Source: Streptomyces sp. 8L
GTDB taxonomy: Bacteria > Actinomycetota > Actinomycetes > Streptomycetales > Streptomycetaceae
Reading direction: 5' to 3'
DNA length: 38,467 nt
Assembly (NCBI RefSeq): GCF_020176795.1
Contig: NZ_JAIUKE010000072.1
Span: 1-38,467, forward strand
How positions within the stretch are numbered: position 1 is the stretch's first letter; each line of letters starts with the position of its first letter. A program made the position numbers and the translations under genes. The notes beneath the pieces were generated by a model. That model did not search any database, was not told the origin of the DNA, and saw only the letters and a list, made by a program, of their open reading frames with translations. Positions 23,577 through 31,589 of this stretch are shown in pieces.

Positions 23577-24595
23577 CGCCCGTACCGCAGGACGCCGGTG
23601 CGGCGCTGCCCGCCGAGCCCTTCGGCCGCTCCCGGCTGCCCGTCACCGCGCTCGGCTTCGGCGCGGCGACCCTCGGCGGCCTGTTCGCGCCGATGTCCGA
23701 CGAGGAGGCGCACGCCGCGCTCCAGGCCGCCTGGGACGCGGGCGTCCGCTACTTCGACACCGCGCCGCACTACGGCGTCGGCCTGTCGGAGGAGCGGGTC
23801 GGCCGCTTCCTCGCGGACAAGCCGCGCGACGCGTACGTCCTGTCGACGAAGGTCGGCAGACTGCTGGTGCCCGGCACGGGAGCGCCCGAGGACGTGCAGG
23901 GCGTGGACGGGTTCCACGGCACGCCGAACCGGGTACGCCTGCGCGACTACAGCGCGGACGGCGTCCGCCGCTCCCTCGACGAGAGCCTCGCGCGGCTCGG
24001 CCTCGACCGGATCGACATCGCGTTCATCCACGACCCCGACGAACATGCGGACCAGGCGGTCGCCGAGGCCTGCCCGGCGCTCGTGGCCCTGCGCGACGAG
24101 GGCGTCCTCGGGTCCGTGGGCGTGGGCATGAACCAGGTCGCGGTGCCCACCCGGTTCGTCCGCGAGACCGACATCGACTGCCTGATCGTGGCCGGGCGCT
24201 ACACCCTGCTCGACGGGTCGGCGGCCACGGCTCTGCTGCCGCTGTGCGCCGAGCGCGGGGTGGACGTCGTGGGCGCGGGGGTGTTCAACAGCGGGCTGCT
24301 CGCCACGCCGGACGAGAACCCGACCTTCGACTACGCCGCAGCGCCCGCGCCGCTCGTCGCGCGTGCCCGCGCCATCGCCGCCGTCTGCGCCCGGCACGGT
24401 GTGCCGCTACCGGTGGCCGCGCTGGCGTTCGTGCGGGCCCATCCCGCGGTGCGTACGGTGCTGGCGGGGATGCGGAACGCCGAGGAGGTACGGCAGAACG
24501 TCACCTCCGTCACCACCGAGGTGCCCGGGGAGCTCTGGGACGACCTGCACGCGGAGGGCCTGCTGCCGGAGGGCGCCGTCCTGCCCCGCCCCTGA
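23573..24595 (+). CDS. Aldo/keto reductase, L-fucose (D-threo-aldose) 1-dehydrogenase type
   Basis: 340 residues, starting at GTG 23573 inside the SDR stop (GTGA overlap), so it is translationally coupled. The AKR tetrad is complete: Asp62 (YFDTAPHYG), Tyr67, Lys93 (STKVGR) and His153 (FIHDPD). NAD(P)-binding residues lie in the C-terminal segment VLAGMRNAEEVRQN. The loop FHGTPNRVRLRDYSADGVRRS and overall resemblance to Pseudomonas/Xanthomonas L-fucose dehydrogenases suggest oxidation of C1 of L-fucose, D-arabinose or similar sugars to the lactone. It follows the mutarotase and SDR, consistent with a non-phosphorylating aldose pathway. Substrate assignment is inference. Confidence 0.9.
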   Translation: MTPVPQDAGAALPAEPFGRSRLPVTALGFGAATLGGLFAPMSDEEAHAALQAAWDAGVRYFDTAPHYGVGLSEERVGRFLADKPRDAYVLSTKVGRLLVPGTGAPEDVQGVDGFHGTPNRVRLRDYSADGVRRSLDESLARLGLDRIDIAFIHDPDEHADQAVAEACPALVALRDEGVLGSVGVGMNQVAVPTRFVRETDIDCLIVAGRYTLLDGSAATALLPLCAERGVDVVGAGVFNSGLLATPDENPTFDYAAAPAPLVARARAIAAVCARHGVPLPVAALAFVRAHPAVRTVLAGMRNAEEVRQNVTSVTTEVPGELWDDLHAEGLLPEGAVLPRP

Positions 24596-24666
24596 CGGGT
24601 CACGGTCCTGACGGGTCACGGTCCCCGGCGCGGCTCCAAGGCGGGCCACGGCCCCGAGAGGCCCTA

Positions 24667-24704
24667 CCCGGATCGGCAGATCCTATAGAATCTGTCGATC
24701 CGGG
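24667..24704. promoter_or_regulatory. 38-bp imperfect palindrome upstream of the FadR-type regulator (site 3)
   Basis: Arms of 19 bases centred at 24685/24686 pair with only two mismatches. The centre, AGATCCTATAGAATCT, carries the one-mismatch core CCTATAGA. It lies 76 bases before the regulator ATG and 71 bases after the aldo/keto reductase stop, so it may act as an autoregulatory operator and as a terminator. Confidence 0.7.
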
Positions 24705-24780
24705 TGCCGGAGTGTGGCTGTCCGCCACGGTGGGACCAGGCAGTGGCAGGGCGGTACGAGTGGCGGAGGAGGCCGGGCCG

Positions 24781-25566
24781 ATGGGCGACGACGAGGGCCC
24801 CGCCCGCGCGCGGGGACACGGCGCGAACCAGACGCACGGCGCGAACCGGACGCACGGCACCGGCCCGGCCGGCGACGCGGCCCAGGCGCACGACGCCGGC
24901 CGGGGGCAGCGCCGGCAGGTGCTGGCCGACAGTGTGTACGAGGCCGTGAAGGCCAAGGTCATGGACCACGAGATCGAGCCCGGCGCCCGCGTCGGCATCG
25001 AGGCGCTGGCCCGCGCCCTCGACGTGTCCCCGACGCCGGTCCGCGAGGCCCTCGCGCGACTGGAGTCGGACGGCCTCGTCACCAAGCGGTCGCTGGCCGG
25101 CTACCGGGCCACCGAGCTCCTCACCCGCCAGGGCCTGGACGAACTCTTCGAGATGCGGCTCCTGTTGGAGCCCCGCGCCGCGGCGCTCGCCGCCGAGAAC
25201 GCGGACGACCCGGAACTCGACGCGATCGAGGACCTCGTCGAGGAGATGCGCGAACACCCGGGCACCGGTGACCGGTACGCCGTCTACCGCGACTTCGCCG
25301 CGCTCGACCAGCGCTTCCACGACACCATCGCGCGGGCGACGGGACGCTCGCTGCTCGCGGACGCCGTCGGCCGGCTCCACTCCCACCTGCACATCTTCCG
25401 TCTTGGCAGCATCGCGGGCGCGGGCCCCCTGACACTCGCGGAACACGACCGCGTCCTGCGGGCGATCCTGCGCCGCAACCCCGAGCGTGCGGCGGAGGCC
25501 ATGCGCGACCACCTGACCGCGAGCCTGGAGCGCCAGCACCGCAGGGAGGCGCCGGGCCCGGAGTGA
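24781..25566 (+). CDS. GntR/FadR-family (FCD) transcriptional regulator
   Basis: 261 residues from ATG 24781, with GGAGG eight to ten bases upstream. Residues 1-45 are a His/Gly/Thr-rich tail with repeats of ANxTHG. A GntR winged helix follows (about 47-115: VYEAVKAKVM, then ALDVSPTPVREALARLESDGLV, given here only as PTPVREALARLE). An all-helical FCD ligand domain follows (about 118-250), with the metal-site type motifs LDQRFHDTI, LHSHLHIF and LAEHDRVLRAIL. FCD regulators usually repress sugar-acid catabolic genes until a pathway acid binds. The shared CCTATAG(G/A) palindromes before the transporter, the mutarotase and this gene make it the likely local repressor and autoregulator. Confidence 0.92.
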   Translation: MGDDEGPARARGHGANQTHGANRTHGTGPAGDAAQAHDAGRGQRRQVLADSVYEAVKAKVMDHEIEPGARVGIEALARALDVSPTPVREALARLESDGLVTKRSLAGYRATELLTRQGLDELFEMRLLLEPRAAALAAENADDPELDAIEDLVEEMREHPGTGDRYAVYRDFAALDQRFHDTIARATGRSLLADAVGRLHSHLHIFRLGSIAGAGPLTLAEHDRVLRAILRRNPERAAEAMRDHLTASLERQHRREAPGPE

Positions 25567-25939
25567 ACCGGGTTCCGGACACCGCGGGTTCGGCCGGCGC
25601 CCCAGTGATACGGCGCTCCGGCGCCCGTACCTCCCGTGTCCCGGCCCGTCCCCGGCACGTACCGGTCCTGTCCCGTCCCCGGCACGTACCAGTCCCGTCC
25701 CTGGCATGTACCGGTCCTGCACCAGTGTCCCGTGCCTGCGCAAAGAAGCATGTACGAACGGCACTTCCGGTGTGTACACACGGGCACACCTGTACCGCGT
25801 GTACGACACGCAAGCCACTCCGGCGCCAGTGGCATGCACGTGGCTTGATACGTTCCTCATGTTGTCGCAATCGGTGGGACCGCCCCATACGGCCACCGCC
25901 TGACAGAGCTCCAAAAAGCGCTTTATCGAGGGAAATTCC
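25567..25939. other. Intergenic region before the amidase
   Basis: These 373 bases hold no supportable gene. They include the repeat at 25653-25725 and then a less GC-rich stretch (about 25740-25939) that must contain the amidase promoter and leader. I looked for a c-di-AMP (ydaO-type) riboswitch, which is common before cell-wall hydrolases in this group, but could not match its conserved elements. Confidence 0.5.
25653..25725. repeat. Three degenerate copies of a 22-27 bp unit
   Basis: CGGCACGTACC(G/A)GTCC recurs at 25653 and 25680, and as TGGCATGTACCGGTCC at 25702, each joined by CTGTCCCGTCC-like sequence. Confidence 0.8.
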
Positions 25940-27868
25940 TTGCGAAAGTCCGCACACAAGAAGAAGTCCCGCAAAATGCTCGCCGGGATAGTGGCAGGAG
26001 GCGCGGTGGTCGCGGGCGGCCTCGTCGCCCTGCCCTCCGCACAGGCCGCCCTGACGAGCAACCCCACGACGCAGGACAGACAGGCCGACTTCGCCGCCGC
26101 GGCGAAGGAGTTCCACGTTCCGCTGGACGTCCTTCTCGGTGTCTCCTACCAGGAGTCGCTCTGGGACGCGCACGGCGGGCAGTACAACACGTCGGGCGGC
26201 TACGGCCCGATGAACCTCACGGACGTCACCAGCAAGATGGTGTCCTCCGGCGCGGCCGGTGCGGCGGGACGCGGTGACATCAAGTCGCTGACGTCGAGCC
26301 CCTCGCTGCACACCCTGGCCGCCGCCGCCAAGCTCACGGGCGCGTCCGAGAACGCCCTGCGCACCGACGACCACGACAACATCCGTGGCGGTGCGGCGCT
26401 CCTCGCCTCGTACGAGAAGAAGCTGACCGGCGGCACCACTCCCACCGACCCGTCGGCCTGGTACGGCGCGGTGGCCCGCTACAGCCAGTCGCCCGACCAG
26501 AAGTCCGCGGGCCTGTTCGCCGACCGTGTCTACAAGTCCGTGAAGTCGGGCGTCAGCCGTAAGACGCAGGACGGGCAGAGCCTGAAGCTCGCGGCCACAC
26601 CGTCGGTGAGTCCGTCGACGAGCCAGCTGTCCAAGCTGGACCTCAAGTCCGCCCCGGCCACGACGGCGACCGAGTGCCCCACCACGGTCGACTGCACGTT
26701 CCTGCCCGCCGCCGCGACCAACGGCCAGGTGGCCAACCGGCCCACCGACGGTGTCGACATCAAGTACATCGTCATCCACGACACGGAGTCGTCGTACGAC
26801 GCCGCGATCGACACGTTCCAGAAGAGCGGCAGCGCCGACTCGGCGCACTACGTGATGCGCGCCTCGGACGGCGCCGTGACGCAGATGACCTCCGACAAGG
26901 ACATCGCGTACCACGCGGGCAACTACTGGTTCAACATGCACTCGATCGGCATCGAGCACGAGGGCTTCGCCGCCCAGGGCGCCAGCTGGTACCCGCAGAC
27001 GCAGTACCAGGCGACCGCGGAACTGGTGAAGTACCTGGCCGCCAAGTACGACATCCCGCTGGACCGCCAGCACATCATCGGCCACGACAACGTGCCGGGC
27101 CCGCAGGACAGTTACGTCGCCGGCATGCACTGGGACCCGGGCCCGTACTGGGACTGGTCGAGCTTCATGAACATGGTCGGCGAGCACGTCGGCACGCGGA
27201 CGGGACGCAACCCCGAGGTGGGTTCCGCGGTGACGATCACACCGCCGTTCGCGGACAACAAGCAGACCGTGCGCGTCTGCCCGGCCGACGACCCCAGCGG
27301 CAAGACCACCGCCTGCACCGACCGCAGCGAGCCGGCCAACTTCCTGCCGGTGCGCACCGCTCCGGACGCCGACGCGCCCCTCTTCACCGACCCGGCCGTG
27401 CACCCCGGTGCCGACGGCAAGGGCACGGACGAGATCAACGACTGGGGAAGCACCGTCCAGGACGGGCAGCAGTTCGTGGTGGCCGGCCAGAGCGGCGACT
27501 GGACCGCGATCTGGTTCAGCGGCGCGAAGGTCTGGTTCTACAACCCGGGCGGCCGCAACACCATGCCGGCGCAGGGCGTGACGATCGTCAAGCCCACCGG
27601 CGACAAGGCCACGCTCTTCGGCTCCGGATACCCGCAGGCGTCCGAGTACCCCTCGGGCCTCTCGCCGTCGGCCCAGGAGCCGCTGACCGTCTACTCGTTC
27701 CCCGCGGGCCAGGCGTACGTGGCGACGCAGCCGCCGGTGAGCGCGGACGACTTCTTCGCGACCGGCGACAAGCACGTCACCGGTGCGGCCAAGTACTACA
27801 CGATCCAGTACAACCACCGCGTGGTCCTGGTCGACGGCGCGGGCGTCGCCCCGAGCCCGGCGCTGTAG
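25940..27868 (+). CDS. Secreted N-acetylmuramoyl-L-alanine amidase with lysozyme-like N-domain
   Basis: 642 residues, starting at TTG 25940 behind GAGGGA. A Sec signal peptide (basic start, hydrophobic core, PSAQA cleavage after residue 36) directs export. Residues about 45-205 resemble a lytic-transglycosylase-like domain (VPLDVLLGVSYQESLWD with Glu72). Residues about 265-410 are an amidase_2/PGRP domain with zinc ligands His280 (YIVIHDTES), His382 (IIGHDNVPG) and Asp399 (DPGPYWDW). Cysteines at 246, 252, 286-region and 430-440 may form disulfides. The C-terminal 200 residues look like SH3-type wall-binding sequence (FLPVRTAPD, GDWTAIWFSGAKVWFYNPGG). It cleaves peptidoglycan between muramic acid and L-Ala. 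It appears monocistronic. Confidence 0.88.
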   Translation: MRKSAHKKKSRKMLAGIVAGGAVVAGGLVALPSAQAALTSNPTTQDRQADFAAAAKEFHVPLDVLLGVSYQESLWDAHGGQYNTSGGYGPMNLTDVTSKMVSSGAAGAAGRGDIKSLTSSPSLHTLAAAAKLTGASENALRTDDHDNIRGGAALLASYEKKLTGGTTPTDPSAWYGAVARYSQSPDQKSAGLFADRVYKSVKSGVSRKTQDGQSLKLAATPSVSPSTSQLSKLDLKSAPATTATECPTTVDCTFLPAAATNGQVANRPTDGVDIKYIVIHDTESSYDAAIDTFQKSGSADSAHYVMRASDGAVTQMTSDKDIAYHAGNYWFNMHSIGIEHEGFAAQGASWYPQTQYQATAELVKYLAAKYDIPLDRQHIIGHDNVPGPQDSYVAGMHWDPGPYWDWSSFMNMVGEHVGTRTGRNPEVGSAVTITPPFADNKQTVRVCPADDPSGKTTACTDRSEPANFLPVRTAPDADAPLFTDPAVHPGADGKGTDEINDWGSTVQDGQQFVVAGQSGDWTAIWFSGAKVWFYNPGGRNTMPAQGVTIVKPTGDKATLFGSGYPQASEYPSGLSPSAQEPLTVYSFPAGQAYVATQPPVSADDFFATGDKHVTGAAKYYTIQYNHRVVLVDGAGVAPSPAL

Positions 27869-28026
27869 CCCGCGCTCCACGCGACACGGCAGAACCCCCG
27901 CGCAGGCCCGAGCCGGCCGGGGAACGGACGCGGGCCCCCCCCGTCCCGGTGCACGACGACCGAGGCCGGCGGTGGCCGTTCGCCGTCCCGGGAGCCGTCG
28001 TGGCGCGAGGCGTCATCGGCGGAGGC

Positions 28027-28098
28027 GCTGACGCGCGAACGCGCTGACGCGCTGACGGGCGGATACGCGAACACGCTGACGGGCGGACGCGCGAATGC
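28027..28098. repeat. Three tandem copies of a 24-bp unit
   Basis: GCTGACG(G/C)GC begins units at 28027, 28051 and 28075 with exact 24-bp spacing, each ending in (T/G)(A/C)CGCGAA(C/T). They lie just downstream of the marR stop, between the convergent amidase and marR genes. Confidence 0.85.
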
Positions 28099-28106
28099 CC
28101 GGGGCG

Positions 28107-28616
28107 TCACCAGTCGACGTCGGCCGTGCCCGGCTCGTCGGCGGGCGGTTCCTCCCCGGCTTCGTTGAACGCGTGCAACGCCTGCACCAGGGCGGCGCGC
28201 TGGGGGCGCGGCATGGCGCCGACGATCCGGGCGATCTCGGACCGCCGCCGCTCCGTGGCCTCCTGGACGACCTGGCGCCCGTCGGCCGTCAGGCTGATCC
28301 TGATCTCCCGGCGGCTCAGGGCGTTCGGTTCCTTGGTGAGCATGCCGGCCGACGCCAGGCGCTCCACCATGCGCAGTGCCGTGGACGGGATGACGTCCAG
28401 GTGGGCGCCGAGCCTGGAGATGTTCATCGGGCCCCTGGTCGAGAGCACCACCAACATTCTGAACTGGGGCAGTGTCAGGGTTTCCTCGACCGAGGCCAGG
28501 GACCGCGCCGAGACGGCCACCAGCAGCCGGGACGCCGTGAGCACCGCGGTGACCACTTCCTCCGCCGCCTCGTCCTCGGGATCGAGGGGCTTCGCGTACG
28601 GCGCTCGCTCAGGCAT
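28107..28616 (-). CDS. MarR-family transcriptional regulator
   Basis: 169 residues from ATG 28616, with AAGGGGG upstream. The winged helix is clear: LTLPQFRMLVVLSTRGPMNISRLGAHL, then STALRMVERLASAGML and the wing RREIRISLTADGRQVV. Flanking helices give the dimer interface. MarR proteins usually bind palindromes at divergent promoters and release on binding phenolics or other stress signals. The divergent ClC gene and the two TTGC-N5-GCAA sites between them (80-114 bases from this start) make these its likely targets. Confidence 0.92.
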   Translation of the reverse strand: MPERAPYAKPLDPEDEAAEEVVTAVLTASRLLVAVSARSLASVEETLTLPQFRMLVVLSTRGPMNISRLGAHLDVIPSTALRMVERLASAGMLTKEPNALSRREIRISLTADGRQVVQEATERRRSEIARIVGAMPRPQRAALVQALHAFNEAGEEPPADEPGTADVDW

Positions 28617-28695
28617 GTCCCCCTTTCTACCCGGTCCCAGAGGGGAGGGGGAAAGCGTCCTGCTCCGCCGGTCCCGGTCTCAGGGACCGAGAACA

Positions 28696-28730
28696 TTGCA
28701 CAAGGCAATGGTTAATATTGCATACTGCAA
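28696..28730. promoter_or_regulatory. Paired TTGC-N5-GCAA operators at the marR/ClC divergence
   Basis: TTGCACAAGGCAA (28696-28708) and TTGCATACTGCAA (28718-28730) are two inverted repeats of the same form, 22 bp apart, about two helical turns. CATACT inside the second copy is a plausible -10 lying six bases before the ATG at 28733. This would give a leaderless ClC mRNA directly blocked by the repressor. Confidence 0.75.
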
Positions 28731-28732
28731 AG

Positions 28733-30613
28733 ATGATGCCCGGAGCCCGTACGACCTCGTCCCCCTCAGCCGCCGCCGCTCGCCGCACTCCTCGCATGCC
28801 GGAGGGCCTGCCACGCCTTCTGGCGTCCCTCCGGGAAGCCAAGGGCGGGCTCCTCGTGCTCGCCCTGCTCGTCGGGGCCGGTGCCGGACTCGGCGCCGTC
28901 GCCTTCCGGTGGCTGATCAAGACCTTCACACTGCTGCTGTCCGGGCATGCCGACTACGCGGCGGCCGGGCACGCCGCGAACCCGCATGTGCCCTGGCTCG
29001 GCCGGTGGTTCGTCCTGCTGGCACCCGTGGCCGCGGGCCTGCTCTACGGTCCGCTCGTCCAGCGCTTCGCCAAGGAGGCGCGCGGCCACGGTGTGCCGGA
29101 GGTGATGCTCGCCGTGGCCCGGCGCGGCGGGAAGATCGCGCCGCAGGTGGCGCTGGTGAAGTCCCTGGCGTCCGCGCTGTGCATCGGGGGAGGCGGCTCC
29201 GTCGGCCGCGAGGGGCCGATCGTCCAGATCGGGTCCGCCCTGGGCTCCGGCCTCGGCCGCCTCGTGAGCGTGGCCGAGGACCGGATGCGCGTCCTGGTCG
29301 CCTGCGGCGCCGCCGGAGGGATCGCCGCGACGTTCAACGCGCCGCTCGCCGGGGTGTTCTTCGCGATGGAACTCATCCTGCGCGACTTCACCGCGGAGTC
29401 CTTCGGCATGGTCGTCCTCGCCTCGGTCACGGCCTCCGTCATCGGCCGGGCGGCTCTGGGCAACACCCCGTTCCTGCACCTGCCGGCCTTCACGGTCCAC
29501 CACCTCTCGGAGTACCCGCTCTTCCTGCTCCTCGGGGTGCTCGCGGGCGCCGTGGGCGTCGGCTTCACCCGGGTCCTGTACTGGGTCGAGGACGCGTGCG
29601 ACTGGGCCTGGCGCGGCCCCGAGTGGGCCCGTCCCGCCGTCGGCGGCCTGCTGCTGGGGCTGCTCCTGCTCGTGCTGCCGCAGATGTACGGGGTCGGCTA
29701 CCCGGTCCTGGAGAGCGCCGTCGCCGGCAAGTACGCCATCGGTTTCCTGCTGCTCCTGCTCGTCGGCAAGGTCGCGGCCACCAGCCTGACCATCGGCATC
29801 GGCGGCTCCGGCGGCGTCTTCGCCCCCTCGCTGTTCATGGGGGCCGTCCTCGGCGCCGGATACGGCGCCCTCGCGCAGCAGATCTTCCCGGCGAGCGCGG
29901 GTCCGGTCGGCGCGTACGGCCTGATCGGCATGGGCGCGGTCTTCGCCGGGGCGGCGCGCGCCCCGATCACCGCCGTCATCATCATGTTCGAGCTGACCGG
30001 CGAGTACACCATCATCCTGCCGCTGATGGCCGCCATCGTGGTGGCGACGGGGGTCAGCCGGGCCCTGTCCACCGACACCGTCTATACCCTCAAGCTGCGG
30101 CGGCGGGGCATCGACATCGGCGAGGCGGCGCCCGGTGCCCCGCTCGCCGGGGTCACCGTCGGAGCCGTCATGGAGCCGCTCCCCGAGCCGCTCGACGCCG
30201 CGATGCCGCTGGCCGAGGCCGCCCCGGCGCTGGCCCGTTCCCCGCACGGCGTCCTGCCCGTACTCGCCGGGGACGACACCTACCTCGGTACGGCCACGGC
30301 GCGGTCCGCCGCCGAGACCCTGGCGACGCCCTCCGACGCGTCCCTCAGCGTGGGCGCGATCACCCACCTGCCCGGACCGCTCACCGCGAACACCGGCCTC
30401 ACGGACGCCCTGCACGCGCTGGTCGCGTCCGAGGGGGCGGGCCTGCCCGTCCTCGACGCCACCCGCACCAGGCTCACCGGCTGGATCACGCACCAGTCGG
30501 TGCTGGACGCCCTGCGCGGCGAACTCGCGACGCCCGGCCCCGGCCCCGCTGCCGGTCCGGGTCCCGGCCCCGATCCTGCTGCCGATCCGGGTCCCGCTCC
30601 CGCCCGCGGCTGA
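28733..30613 (+). CDS. ClC-family chloride channel or transporter with CBS domains
   Basis: 626 residues from ATG 28733. No ribosome site precedes it, and the adjacent -10 suggests leaderless expression. TTG 28718 is in frame but lies within the operator. ClC signature motifs are present: GHGVP (118-122), GREGP (158-162, with gating Glu160) and GGVFAPSLF later, with ten or more membrane helices. After about residue 455 two CBS domains follow (VTVGAVMEPLPEPLD and LSVGAITHLPGPLT), then a Pro/Gly-rich tail. The gating Glu points to an active channel or proton antiporter. Whether it moves chloride or fluoride cannot be told. It is divergently regulated with marR. Confidence 0.93.
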   Translation: MMPGARTTSSPSAAAARRTPRMPEGLPRLLASLREAKGGLLVLALLVGAGAGLGAVAFRWLIKTFTLLLSGHADYAAAGHAANPHVPWLGRWFVLLAPVAAGLLYGPLVQRFAKEARGHGVPEVMLAVARRGGKIAPQVALVKSLASALCIGGGGSVGREGPIVQIGSALGSGLGRLVSVAEDRMRVLVACGAAGGIAATFNAPLAGVFFAMELILRDFTAESFGMVVLASVTASVIGRAALGNTPFLHLPAFTVHHLSEYPLFLLLGVLAGAVGVGFTRVLYWVEDACDWAWRGPEWARPAVGGLLLGLLLLVLPQMYGVGYPVLESAVAGKYAIGFLLLLLVGKVAATSLTIGIGGSGGVFAPSLFMGAVLGAGYGALAQQIFPASAGPVGAYGLIGMGAVFAGAARAPITAVIIMFELTGEYTIILPLMAAIVVATGVSRALSTDTVYTLKLRRRGIDIGEAAPGAPLAGVTVGAVMEPLPEPLDAAMPLAEAAPALARSPHGVLPVLAGDDTYLGTATARSAAETLATPSDASLSVGAITHLPGPLTANTGLTDALHALVASEGAGLPVLDATRTRLTGWITHQSVLDALRGELATPGPGPAAGPGPGPDPAADPGPAPARG

Positions 30614-30668
30614 GGCGCCATTTTCGGCCCCGCCCGCGGCTGAGGCATCCTGCGCGGGGCCGGGGACG

Positions 30669-31496
30669 TCACCCCGAGGTCCCCATCGCCACCGTCACCG
30701 CCGCGAGCAGCCCGATGTAGGCCCAGGCGTAGGCGCGGTCGGGGATGCGGGGCGGGCGCCTGCGCAGCACCGCGATCACCGGCAGCGCGCCGAGGAGCAG
30801 CGCAGCGGCGGCGGGGAGGTCGACGAGGCCCACCAGGTGGACGTGCGCGTCCGCGGCCCGGGCAACCGCGCCGCCGCCCAGGGACACCGCGGCCGCGGGC
30901 ACCGCGATGGCGAGGGTGAGCGGGTTGGCCAGGGTGGTCGCCGTACGCATCGGGTGCCCGGCCCGCCGCATCGCCGGGACCGTCATGACGCTGCCTCCCA
31001 CGCCGAGGAACGCGGCGACCGCGCCGACCGGTGCGCCGAGGGCAGGCGGCAGCGGGCGCGGCGCGCCGGTGGCCCCCGCGGTCCCGACGTCGCCCGCAGG
31101 TCCGCGCCGGGCCCCGGGGCGCAGGAAGCCCGGGCGCAGGAGCAGGTCGGCGATCGTGAGGTCGACGTACCCGACGAACAGCCAGCGGGCCAGTCCGGGC
31201 GGGGCGAGGCGGGCGGCGAACGCCCCCGCCGCCGCCCCGGCCGCCATCAGCAGCGACAGGGGGCCGCTGCCGCGCAGTCCGAGCAGTACCCGGCGCGGTG
31301 TGACAGCCGTCGCGAACCCCGCGTTCACCACCATCACCACGGCCGAGGTGGCGGTCGCCACCCGCATCGCGTCCCCGCCGAGTGCCGCGTCCGCCCACAC
31401 CACGACGGGCACCGCGACGAAGCCGCCCCCGAACCCGAAAAGCACCGTCGTCACACCGGTGACCAGCCCGATCCCGATCAGCATCACCACGTCCAT
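30669..31496 (-). CDS. TauE/SafE-family membrane permease
   Basis: 275 residues from ATG 31496, with GGAG eight bases upstream. It has eight or so hydrophobic helices with the family halves: GLVTGVTTVLFGFGGGF near the start and APVGAVAAFLGVGGSVMTVP in the second half, each with the Gly-rich re-entrant motif. TauE/SafE proteins export sulfite, sulfonates or other organic anions, and the substrate here is unknown. It is divergent from the AraC gene with a 93-bp gap, which may control it. Confidence 0.88.
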   Translation of the reverse strand: MDVVMLIGIGLVTGVTTVLFGFGGGFVAVPVVVWADAALGGDAMRVATATSAVVMVVNAGFATAVTPRRVLLGLRGSGPLSLLMAAGAAAGAFAARLAPPGLARWLFVGYVDLTIADLLLRPGFLRPGARRGPAGDVGTAGATGAPRPLPPALGAPVGAVAAFLGVGGSVMTVPAMRRAGHPMRTATTLANPLTLAIAVPAAAVSLGGGAVARAADAHVHLVGLVDLPAAAALLLGALPVIAVLRRRPPRIPDRAYAWAYIGLLAAVTVAMGTSG

Positions 31497-31589
31497 GGAC
31501 CCCACTCCACCAACTCGGGGGGCCTTCCCACATGCGATGGTCGGCACAGTTCCTTCGCGTTCCGGCCCGGAGAGTGGCAGGCTGGCGCC

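Noticed and set aside
25740..25939. c-di-AMP (ydaO-type) riboswitch upstream of the amidase
   Set aside because: Expected from precedent for wall hydrolases, but the conserved sequence blocks could not be found. A covariance-model search (Rfam ydaO-yuaA) would decide.
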